Shown piece by piece: positions 46,817 to 53,436 of a DNA stretch of 64,000 nucleotides. Source of the stretch: Flavobacterium muglaense (GTDB taxonomy: Bacteria; Bacteroidota; Bacteroidia; Flavobacteriales; Flavobacteriaceae); assembly GCF_014305155.1 (NCBI RefSeq), contig NZ_JACRUK010000011.1, positions 1 to 64,000 on the forward strand. Reading direction: 5' to 3'. Positions within the stretch are counted from its first letter, which is position 1, and each line of letters begins with the position of its first letter. Both the position numbers and the translations under genes were made by a program. The notes under the pieces were generated by a model. It worked only from the letters and a program-made list of their open reading frames with translations, did not search any database and was not told the DNA's origin.

Positions 46817-46908
46817 AGTATCAATTGTTTTATTTTGATACTGCGAAAGTCTAAAAAAAAGTTTCCAACAAATTTTTGTTGTCAACTTTTGTCAAGTTTT
46901 TAGTTTTG

Positions 46909-47691
46909 TTATTTTTCAAATTTAAAATCTTCGATTGTGGTAATCAGCTTCTTAGATAGGTTTTCTAAGGTTTTATTATTAGACTTAAGTTCATCTCTAT
47001 CTTTACTGTTAAACTTTGAGTATTCACTTTTAATATCAGTTATTGGGAATGATTTACCATAAGCTTCATTATTTCTAACTTCGGTAAAACTGAAGCTTTG
47101 CTCAATGAAAGTTTTTCTTTGAGTTTTATCCTCAAATTTTAGAAGATTTACTTCTTCTAAAATATATAATAACATCAATGACTCTTTCTTACTTAAATTG
47201 AAAGTTGCTCTGCCAGCATTATCTTTTTCATGTTTTTGATTCGACTCTGAGAATGTATTATAATCAAAATCTGTGCTTATTATGTAATCAAAATTGGCGA
47301 TTTTTGTAATCAAATCTTGTTTTAGATTTGTTAAAACATCTAGTTTTGAATCAATTAATTTACATACAATTGGAACAGACTCAGAGTAAATTGGATTTGA
47401 TTTGTTTGGTTTCTTTGATTCAGCTAATTTTATTCTAAATTTATTATAAAGAATATGTAAATCTGCACCATTTTCATCTATTAGATTAATGAATTTTTGC
47501 AACAATTCTACATCACTTTTTTCTTTTAATTGAATAAGGAGTTTATGATTTAATTCGGTATGAGAGTCTTCAATTATTTTCAATTGTGATTCTAATATTT
47601 CTTCACCATCTTCATAATATTCTTTTAAATCAGAGTTTTTATTAAATTCTCCAATTTTATTTATCAGGTCTTGAATTTGAATTACATTCAT
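46909..47691 (-). CDS. Hypothetical helical protein
   Basis: 260-aa, highly charged and helical (LKEYYEDGEEILESQLKIIE, later NNKTLENLSKKLITTIEDF), with coiled-coil character and no domain I can name. It precedes the excisionase-like gene in the same direction; the start at 47691 is an ATG after an A/T-rich leader. Possibly an RteC-like or other regulatory protein of the element, but no firm match is visible. Confidence 0.5.
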   Translation of the reverse strand: MNVIQIQDLINKIGEFNKNSDLKEYYEDGEEILESQLKIIEDSHTELNHKLLIQLKEKSDVELLQKFINLIDENGADLHILYNKFRIKLAESKKPNKSNPIYSESVPIVCKLIDSKLDVLTNLKQDLITKIANFDYIISTDFDYNTFSESNQKHEKDNAGRATFNLSKKESLMLLYILEEVNLLKFEDKTQRKTFIEQSFSFTEVRNNEAYGKSFPITDIKSEYSKFNSKDRDELKSNNKTLENLSKKLITTIEDFKFEK

Positions 47692-47878
47692 GTTTTGAAA
47701 TATTGCAATTTATAAATTGAAATTAATTACCGCTAAATAACGGAAAATCTTATACATTTATAGCAACAATTACAATAAATTATTATAGAGTATATCTAAA
47801 ACAGCTTAGTCGATAAAAAAGGAACTTGCAACTTTTAATCACAAGTTATTAAATTTAAAGAATTACATTGAAGTACCT

Positions 47879-48406
47879 ATGGAAGAAGAAAACTATTATA
47901 ACATACAATCGATTATTGAAGATGTTTTTAGAGACCAAACCTTTGAAGGTGAAGTTTTTTTTTATGATGAAATACCAGATTCAATTATATCAGTATTTAA
48001 TAAAAGTTTAGATATTGATTTTAAGGAAAATATTGAATATCTACTTTTTTACAATGACTCAATAGATGAAGCAGGCAAAGATGGAATTGCGATTGTAAAA
48101 AAGGAAGAAAATTATTATTTAATACTAAAAGAACATAGAAAATATCCTGTCATATTTTTTCTGCATTCCGAATTTGAAATGTGGGAAATTAATAGCTTTA
48201 GCTTAGATGAAGTTGGTTATTTATTCAGCATTACTACTGACATAGAGGCTAAAGTTATTAATGGAAATCGACATTATGTAGTTGATGATATGAACGGTAC
48301 AGAACCTGTAAAAAGAAGAGTATATACCTTTGAATTCTATAATAATAGATTTCTAAGATTATTAATAGAGTTATGTGAACAAATAGACAATGAATTAGGT
48401 GAATAA
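47879..48406 (+). CDS. Hypothetical acidic protein
   Basis: 175-aa acidic protein (IQSIIEDVFRDQTFEGEVFF, then EYLLFYNDSIDEAGKDGIAI, ending RLLIELCEQIDNELGE). No recognised family; the pattern of alternating acid and aromatic residues resembles immunity or SMI1-like proteins but is not diagnostic. It converges with the recombinase across a shared terminator. Confidence 0.5.
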   Translation: MEEENYYNIQSIIEDVFRDQTFEGEVFFYDEIPDSIISVFNKSLDIDFKENIEYLLFYNDSIDEAGKDGIAIVKKEENYYLILKEHRKYPVIFFLHSEFEMWEINSFSLDEVGYLFSITTDIEAKVINGNRHYVVDDMNGTEPVKRRVYTFEFYNNRFLRLLIELCEQIDNELGE

Positions 48407-48435
48407 AAAAACAGAGCCAATTGCTCTGTTTTTTT
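48405..48435. terminator. Bidirectional Rho-independent terminator
   Basis: AAAAAAACAGAGC pairs with GCTCTGTTTTTTT across a short CAATT loop. It lies directly after the plus-strand gene's stop (48406) and 12 bp past the minus-strand recombinase stop, so it serves both. Confidence 0.9.
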
Positions 48436-48446
48436 ATTCCATAAAT

Positions 48447-49691
48447 TTATACAAAGTTTTGACATAATCCTTTCATGTGTTGTTTTACAGTACCATCCAG
48501 CAATTTTGCATAATGCTGAGTTTGGGTAATCCGTTTATGCCCCATAATCTGACTAATTACCTCCATTGGAATATTATTAGCCAAAGCAACTGTGGTTGCG
48601 AAAGTATGTCTTCCAACATACCATGTCAAATTTTTATCGATGCCACACAAATCTGCAATTTCTTTGAGATAAGCATTCATGTTAGAATTACTTCGATTTG
48701 GAACCAATCGGTTTTCCTCTCCACATTCGGGGTCGTCTTTGTATTTATCGATTATGCGTTGCAATGGGGGAATAACTAAAACATTGGTCTTTACGCCTGT
48801 CTTTTGTCTTTTTGTTTGAATCCAACTGTCTAAATCGTTATCTAAGCTAAAATTACCTTGACGTAGGTTCATCACATCAACTGGAGCATAACTGGTATAG
48901 CAACTAAATAAGAATATATCTCGTGTTACATCCAATCTTCGATTTGAAAATACTTTGTTTTCAATAGTTCTCAATTCTTCAAGTGTTAAAAACGTAGTAT
49001 CAATATCTTTTAATTTACCATCATAAATTGAAAAAGGGTTATTAGCTACCAGTCCAACTGTTATTGCATGATTAATCATTGAAGAAATGTTTCTTAGGTA
49101 TTTCACAGTAGTATTATTACCTAAACCTTTATTCTTACCATGTATTCTTTCAAATCTTAAAAACTCATCCAGAGCATAAACAAATTGTCTATTGATTTTG
49201 TCAAAATGAATATCTTTCAATTTATGTTTACAATAGAGAAAGTCTTTAATGACATTTGCCATTCTTTCATATTTTTCAAGTGAACCTTTGGCACGGTCTC
49301 CTTTAGTTACTTGTTTTTTAAAATATTCATTATGTTTCTCAATAATTTCCAACAATGTGATTTTATGTTCAGTCTTTTCGTTGAAACAATAGTTTTTTAG
49401 ATATAAGGGAGTTATTTCTTCGTTATCTGGGTTATTCCTGATTAGCTCATTGTATTTACTCTCAATCCCATCTACTAATGATTTTAAATAGTTCTTCAGG
49501 TTAATTTCATTGTCGATTCTAACCACGTTTCGGAGGTTGTTGGTTTTAGACCAACGTTCCTGTAAAATGTATTTAGATGTTGAAAAAGTGGAGTAGAGAC
49601 TCCCTAAATAAATTTTGGCATAAATTGCAGTTTCACCATTCTGATTTTTTTTGTCTCCTTTCAAATAGAAGCTCACTTTTAGTTTTTTCAT
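48447..49691 (-). CDS. Tyrosine site-specific recombinase (island integrase)
   Basis: 414 aa from the ATG at 49691; a longer frame from 49763 has an unlikely leader. The N-terminal part matches the arm-binding and core-binding domains of Bacteroidota integrases (KVSFYLKGDKKNQNGETAIY). Catalytic segments: CYTSYAPVDVMNLRQG (box I region without the usual Arg, as in CTnDOT-type enzymes), WYVGRHTFATT near residue 357, ISQIMGHKRITQ near 380 and TQHYAKL near 393 with the nucleophilic Tyr. It sits next to tRNA-Ser with matching arm-type sites upstream, so it integrates the 30-kb island. Confidence 0.93.
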   Translation of the reverse strand: MKKLKVSFYLKGDKKNQNGETAIYAKIYLGSLYSTFSTSKYILQERWSKTNNLRNVVRIDNEINLKNYLKSLVDGIESKYNELIRNNPDNEEITPLYLKNYCFNEKTEHKITLLEIIEKHNEYFKKQVTKGDRAKGSLEKYERMANVIKDFLYCKHKLKDIHFDKINRQFVYALDEFLRFERIHGKNKGLGNNTTVKYLRNISSMINHAITVGLVANNPFSIYDGKLKDIDTTFLTLEELRTIENKVFSNRRLDVTRDIFLFSCYTSYAPVDVMNLRQGNFSLDNDLDSWIQTKRQKTGVKTNVLVIPPLQRIIDKYKDDPECGEENRLVPNRSNSNMNAYLKEIADLCGIDKNLTWYVGRHTFATTVALANNIPMEVISQIMGHKRITQTQHYAKLLDGTVKQHMKGLCQNFV

Positions 49692-49767
49692 ATTTCCGTT
49701 TTTAATTAGTGCAAACGTACTATTGAAAGTTTCCAAGCCCCCGTATTTGTTAACAATTGTCAACTTT

Positions 49768-49815
49768 TTGGTACCCTAACTTGAGGGTTCAATCTAAGGG
49801 TACCAAATAGGGTAC
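49768..49815. repeat. Arm-type repeats next to integrase start
   Basis: TTGGTACCCT (49768-49777) and AGGGTACCAA (49797-49806) form a perfect 10-bp inverted repeat, and AGGGTACCAAATAGGGTA (49797-49814) matches the left-end copy. Likely integrase binding sites and part of its promoter. Confidence 0.65.
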
Positions 49816-49934
49816 TTGTCGGATACGATTTAAAGTATAAAATGAAAATGACCTCATTTAATGATTTAAATCAAAACGACTCGTAAGTGCTGTAAAATAT
49901 AGGATTTTGTAAAGTAAGGAAAGTATTGAAATGT

Positions 49935-49959
49935 AAAAAGCCCCTCATTGAGGGGCTTT
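49935..49959 (-). terminator. Rho-independent terminator after tRNA-Ser
   Basis: AAAGCCCCTCA and TGAGGGGCTTT form an 11-bp inverted repeat with a small loop, followed on the minus strand by T residues. It ends the tRNA-Ser transcript and is probably supplied by the island, since a different terminator lies beyond the left repeat. Confidence 0.85.
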
Positions 49960-49961
49960 CA

Positions 49962-49974
49962 GCGGAGAAAGAGG
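49962..49974. repeat. Right attachment-site core (tRNA-Ser 3' end)
   Basis: GCGGAGAAAGAGG, identical to the copy at 19659-19671. It covers the discriminator/acceptor strand of the tRNA, a normal integration site for this recombinase class. Confidence 0.7.
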
Positions 49975-50047
49975 GATTCGAACCCCCGGACCTGTTACAG
50001 TCAACAGTTTTCAAGACTGCCGCATTCGACCGCTCTGCCATTTCTCC
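49963..50047 (-). tRNA. tRNA-Ser (anticodon UGA)
   Basis: An 85-nt tRNA on the minus strand. The acceptor stem is GGAGAAA with TTTCTCC and discriminator G. The anticodon loop CTTGAAA gives anticodon TGA (Ser, UCA codons). A long variable arm, about 16 nt, fits serine tRNAs, and the T-loop GGTTCGAATCC is present. The 3' CCA is not encoded. It serves as the island's integration site. Confidence 0.95.
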
Positions 50048-50170
50048 AGTCTCTCGCTATCATTGCTGATTGCGAGTGCAAATTTAAACTTTTTTTTGAT
50101 TTAGAAAACATAAAATCATTTTTTTTTATTTTTTTTTAATCAAGATGATCTAAAACATTGATTTAACGGT

Positions 50171-50605
50171 TTAATACCTTAAAAATGTATCACCAGATTT
50201 AATTCCGAGTGCAAGTTCCTCTAGATTGGTGTTTTCGAGCATGAAAGTCAATTCATTTCTAATGATTTTAAATTTGTCATGAACAGGACAAGGATGTTCC
50301 TCAGAGCAGTGACTTAACCCTAATCCACAACCTGTAAAAACACGATCACCATCAATCGCCGATACGATTTGTATTAACTTAATTTGGCTCATACCTTTTT
50401 TAGGGATTTCAAAACCTCCACCAACTCCTTTTATAGAATGGATAATATTATTTTTGGAAAGTATTTGTAAAATTTTGGCTGTAAAAGCTTCAGGAGAATC
50501 TATTTTTTGGGCAATGTCTTTCAATCCCACTCGGTTGTCCTGATAGGATTGAGAAGCTATAAAAATAGTGGCGCGAATGCCGTATTCACAGGTTTTTGAA
50601 AACAT
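50171..50605 (-). CDS. Rrf2-family Fe-S transcriptional regulator (NsrR-like)
   Basis: 144-aa Rrf2 protein: MFSKTCEYGIRATIFIA winged-HTH start, recognition region DIAQKIDSPEAFTAKILQIL, then a wing GVGGGFEI, and a cluster of cysteines CGLGLSHCSEEHPC near residues 92-105 that would hold a [2Fe-2S] or [4Fe-4S] cluster. This is the NsrR-type layout for sensing nitric oxide. It lies at one end of a locus for NO and anaerobic metabolism and is the best local candidate to bind the repeated 24-bp operators near ric, norC and nirK. Calling it NsrR rather than another Rrf2 member is inference. Confidence 0.85.
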   Translation of the reverse strand: MFSKTCEYGIRATIFIASQSYQDNRVGLKDIAQKIDSPEAFTAKILQILSKNNIIHSIKGVGGGFEIPKKGMSQIKLIQIVSAIDGDRVFTGCGLGLSHCSEEHPCPVHDKFKIIRNELTFMLENTNLEELALGIKSGDTFLRY

Positions 50606-50649
50606 AATTTGTTTTTTTCAAAATTACGAAATAAGTTTTATTCTAGGTA

Positions 50650-51885
50650 TTAAATAGGATAGTTTTGAATACTAACTTGTTTTCTTTTTACATGACTTAG
50701 TAAATTTCCCGTTATCATCAAAAGTCCCGTTGCTAATGGTACACTACCAATAAATAAACTTAGATAGTAATTTGGAAGTATTCCCATGTCAAAATACAAA
50801 TACAACCCTTGCAGAAATAACAAGATCTCGGTAGCTACAAAACCGATCAAAAAAACTTGGATTCCCCATTTATGAAAAGCGTTTTGAATATTTAAAAATT
50901 TATTTTGCAACGCAAATCCAAACAAGAATCCTGTAATAATCCCAAGCATCGTCAGATGAATATATCCAATAACAAAATTCCTAATTTGGTGAGACATCTG
51001 CGCCAATTCGGGTAATAAAACAACCAACTGTATGCCGATTTTTAGAACCAAAGAAAACAAAGCAAAACCGTAAACCGTTTTTTCTAAAGTAGATAAAGTA
51101 GCCAAAAACACTTGTAATTGTGATCTAGCGTTTTGAATAAAAAGTACAGCAGCAGCCAATTGTAGCACGACACCAACAACATTTATCCAATAAAAAATAG
51201 GATTGGGGAGAAACCAACTTACCGGCAAAGCCAAAGTCATTATCGTTGCAATAACGAATAAGGTGTAGAACAAACGGAATTTTTTTTCGTCAATTTTTAA
51301 TTTTATTTGTTTGAAAAACAAAGCTAAAACAGCGAATAAAAACCAACCATTAAACTGAAAATGTAGAAAATACTGAATGCATATTTGATAAAAAGCACTC
51401 GATTTACCCAATAGTCCAACTGCTGGCCCCAAACACCAAACTCCGAAAGTAGAAAAAACCATAAAGAGTAAAGCCGTGCGTAACATTGTTTTTTCGGACA
51501 TTGTAGCGGGTCTTGCTTTTTTCCAAATCAGCCGTACGAAATAGTAACTGCAAAAAATATGTAAAGTAGAAAAAAGGATAGAAATAAAAGCATAACCATG
51601 AGCGGGAAAATCGAGCATCATGCCAACCACAGCCAGTTCGGTAATCCAAAATAAGCGATTGAAAATCCGTTTTTCTTGTGTTGCTTTTGGAACAAAATGA
51701 TAAACGATTAAACAGTACAACATCATGTAAACCCAACCCAACATGGCAACGTGAGAATGGCCATGCATTAAAAACTGAAAATTCACGCCTTCAATAGGAG
51801 ACACATACATCCAACGAAGGAGTAATCCCATCAACGAAGCAATGAAAAAGTTTGCAAAACAAATTACTATCCAATGTTTTTTCAT
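50650..51885 (-). CDS. Polytopic membrane protein related to heme-copper oxidase subunit I
   Basis: About 411 aa from the ATG at 51885 (a TTG two codons earlier is unlikely). About 12 hydrophobic segments. The N-terminal part has FLMHGHSHVAMLGWVYMMLY, with closely set histidines and the Gly-rich layout also seen near the start of NorB/CcoN-like subunits. Not the full set of catalytic ligands. Between the Rrf2 gene and hemerythrin in the same direction; probably a NO or heme related membrane protein. NnrS-like or NorB-like alternatives cannot be separated by eye. Confidence 0.55.
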   Translation of the reverse strand: MKKHWIVICFANFFIASLMGLLLRWMYVSPIEGVNFQFLMHGHSHVAMLGWVYMMLYCLIVYHFVPKATQEKRIFNRLFWITELAVVGMMLDFPAHGYAFISILFSTLHIFCSYYFVRLIWKKARPATMSEKTMLRTALLFMVFSTFGVWCLGPAVGLLGKSSAFYQICIQYFLHFQFNGWFLFAVLALFFKQIKLKIDEKKFRLFYTLFVIATIMTLALPVSWFLPNPIFYWINVVGVVLQLAAAVLFIQNARSQLQVFLATLSTLEKTVYGFALFSLVLKIGIQLVVLLPELAQMSHQIRNFVIGYIHLTMLGIITGFLFGFALQNKFLNIQNAFHKWGIQVFLIGFVATEILLFLQGLYLYFDMGILPNYYLSLFIGSVPLATGLLMITGNLLSHVKRKQVSIQNYPI

Positions 51886-51934
51886 AATCAATCTATAAAA
51901 GGAGCTCTGATTTTTTACGGAAGTTTAAAATAAA

Positions 51935-51988
51935 ACCATTAAGAAATTAAGGGTATTAAGCCTTAACTTTTCTTAATTTCTTAATGGT
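51935..51988. repeat. Palindromic intergenic repeat, copy A
   Basis: ACCATTAAGAAATTAAG (51935-51951) and CTTAATTTCTTAATGGT (51972-51988) are exact reverse complements, 17-bp arms with a 20-nt spacer. Two more copies lie at 53382 and 61532. A mobile or REP-like repeat family is suggested. Confidence 0.7.
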
Positions 51989-52001
51989 AAAAATATAATT
52001 T

Positions 52002-52466
52002 TTAAAGCCAAAATGCATCATCATCTTTTTCAACAAAAGCTTCTTCGGTATGAATTTCTTTAATTTTTGCCAATTGTTCAACGCTCGCTTCTTTTTGAAT
52101 TTCTCCAAATAACACGCGCTCCTCAAAACGAATGTGAGCTTCTAATTCTTTATCAATTAGACTAAGGTTTTCTTTTAAATCGGTCGTAGCGTTGAATAAA
52201 TCGTTGAGGCGGCTATGTTCCGATAAAGCTTGTTGAATCAATGGATTATCATTGCCAAAAATCGTGAAAATATACTTTTCTTCTAATTCAAAATGGGGTT
52301 TTAAATGATTGTCAAAAAACCAATCGGTATACGATTTAATGCGTTCTAGGGGAACTTCTTTTTTTAAACCAGTGCGTATTTTCCAGCATAGTAATAAACC
52401 TTGATGATGGTCGTGGCTTAAAGGCTGTAATTCAATTGCTCTTTTTAATGGTTTAGTATCGCTCAT
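52002..52466 (-). CDS. Hemerythrin HHE-domain protein
   Basis: 154-aa hemerythrin-like protein. Four helices carry the iron ligands: LSHDHHQGLL near residue 17, HLKPHFELEEKYIF near 54, LSEHSRLNDLF near 83, and EAHIRFEERVLFGEI near 112, with H and E/D in the expected places. It should bind a di-iron centre and may sense or scavenge NO or oxygen. It is co-directional with the membrane protein and NrdG genes in the NO/anaerobiosis locus. Confidence 0.85.
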   Translation of the reverse strand: MSDTKPLKRAIELQPLSHDHHQGLLLCWKIRTGLKKEVPLERIKSYTDWFFDNHLKPHFELEEKYIFTIFGNDNPLIQQALSEHSRLNDLFNATTDLKENLSLIDKELEAHIRFEERVLFGEIQKEASVEQLAKIKEIHTEEAFVEKDDDAFWL

Positions 52467-52506
52467 GACATGTTTTAATTAATGGTTTATAAATACAATG
52501 GAATAA

Positions 52507-53223
52507 TCACCCTCTAAAATGTATTTTTATTTTTTCTGTCGAAAGGTTTTCTTTTTCTAATTCTTTAAAAGAATAGCCTAATTTTTCAATCGTAGTCGTT
52601 CCGTTTACAAAATGCTGAATGTAGTAATTTCCAGTATATCCTGCTTTTTTCAAATAAAGAATCATTCGTTGAATATGTTCTTTCTTTAATAAATCGGAAT
52701 GTACCGTGGTACGAACTTCAAATGGCAACTTACTTTCAAGCAATAAATGTAGTGACTTTTCGAAAGGGACAAAAAGATTCGATTGTGTTATTTTTTCGAA
52801 ATGATCAGGCAGGGCCTTAAAATCAAGAGCCACGTAGTCAATCAACTTTTTTTCGATTAATTCCTCAAGTACTTTCGGTTGTGAACCATTGGTATCTATT
52901 TTGACCAAAAAGCCCATTTTTTTGATTTCTTCAATAAATAAAACACTTTTTTTGTGAAGTAAACATTCGCCTCCGCTAAAGACGACAGCATCTAGTAATT
53001 GTTTCCTGCTGTTCAAAAATTCTAAAGTTTTTTCGAAAGAAATACTGCCTTTGCCAAAAACAATTTCGGGATTGTAACAATATAAACACCGCATATTACA
53101 GCCTGCAAACCAAAGGATGCAAGCTGATTTATGTGGGTAATCGAGTAGGGTAAATGGAGTGATGCTATAAATTGGTTTAGCAACATTTTCCTTCTGTAAA
53201 ATGGGTACGTTGTTTGTGTTCAC
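52507..53223 (-). CDS. nrdG: Anaerobic ribonucleotide reductase activase, radical SAM
   Basis: 238-aa radical-SAM protein. Cys42, Cys46 and Cys49 in GCNMRCLYCYNP make the CxxxCxxC cluster motif, and FSGGECLLH follows near residue 81 (the GGE motif). It generates the glycyl radical in NrdD. The likely start is the GTG at 53223, which overlaps by 47 bp the 55-aa glycyl-radical ORF in another frame. NrdD lies upstream in the same direction, so the three are one operon. Confidence 0.9.
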   Translation of the reverse strand: MNTNNVPILQKENVAKPIYSITPFTLLDYPHKSACILWFAGCNMRCLYCYNPEIVFGKGSISFEKTLEFLNSRKQLLDAVVFSGGECLLHKKSVLFIEEIKKMGFLVKIDTNGSQPKVLEELIEKKLIDYVALDFKALPDHFEKITQSNLFVPFEKSLHLLLESKLPFEVRTTVHSDLLKKEHIQRMILYLKKAGYTGNYYIQHFVNGTTTIEKLGYSFKELEKENLSTEKIKIHFRG

Positions 53224-53344
53224 CTTTTTTTCCTATGTTAAAACTTTCTACAGGTCTGTGATACCCCATGACACGAGTATATACCAGACATTTTGTTCTC
53301 AATTTTTGATTCTCTTCTAAAATCTGATTTGCTGCTGTTTTCAT
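53177..53344 (-). CDS. nrdD (C-terminal part): Separate glycyl-radical peptide of class III ribonucleotide reductase
   Basis: A 55-aa frame too short for routine gene calls, from the ATG at 53344. It contains RVMGYHRPVESFNIGKKGEH, which matches the C-terminal glycyl-radical loop of anaerobic ribonucleotide reductase, with the radical Gly at about residue 27 in the RVxGY motif. The large NrdD protein (stop at 53421) ends in a Cys-rich zinc site with no such motif, so this peptide supplies the missing part. It overlaps the nrdG start. Stop codon is at 53177-53179. I am fairly sure of the homology; expression as a separate subunit is inferred. Confidence 0.75.
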   Translation of the reverse strand: MKTAANQILEENQKLRTKCLVYTRVMGYHRPVESFNIGKKGEHKQRTHFTEGKCC

Positions 53345-53381
53345 GTTTTTTTTGTTTTTTTAACGTTTTTTTGTTTTTTTT

Positions 53382-53436
53382 ACCATTAAGAAATTAAGAA
53401 AAGTTAAGTCTTAATGAACCTTAAATTCTTAATGGT
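53382..53436. repeat. Palindromic intergenic repeat, copy B, at the nrdD break
   Basis: ACCATTAAGAAATTAAG (53382-53398) and CTTAAATTCTTAATGGT (53420-53436), one mismatch between arms. It ends inside the nrdD coding sequence, so the last residues (KPLRI) and the stop of NrdD come from the repeat. Confidence 0.65.

Larger units (their letters stand above)
19659..49974. mobile_element. Integrated genomic island, about 30.3 kb, in tRNA-Ser
   Basis: Boundaries are the 13-bp direct repeat GCGGAGAAAGAGG, of which the right copy is the tRNA 3' end. Just inside each end lies the same-orientation motif AGGGTACCAAnnAGGGTA (19731 and 49797), as expected for arm-type sites of one integrase. The tyrosine recombinase is the last gene before the tRNA. 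Cargo is defence and unknown genes, excisionase-like HTH proteins and a replication-initiator-like protein. No conjugation genes are seen, so transfer would need a helper or phage. Confidence 0.7.

Noticed and set aside
48447..49763. A longer recombinase starting at 49763
   Set aside because: The extra 24 residues are not integrase-like, and the frame would extend to within a few bases of the arm-type repeats; the ATG at 49691 gives the standard N-terminus.
19659..49974. Classifying the island as a prophage or a full conjugative element
   Set aside because: No capsid, tail, terminase, relaxase or type IV secretion genes are visible.
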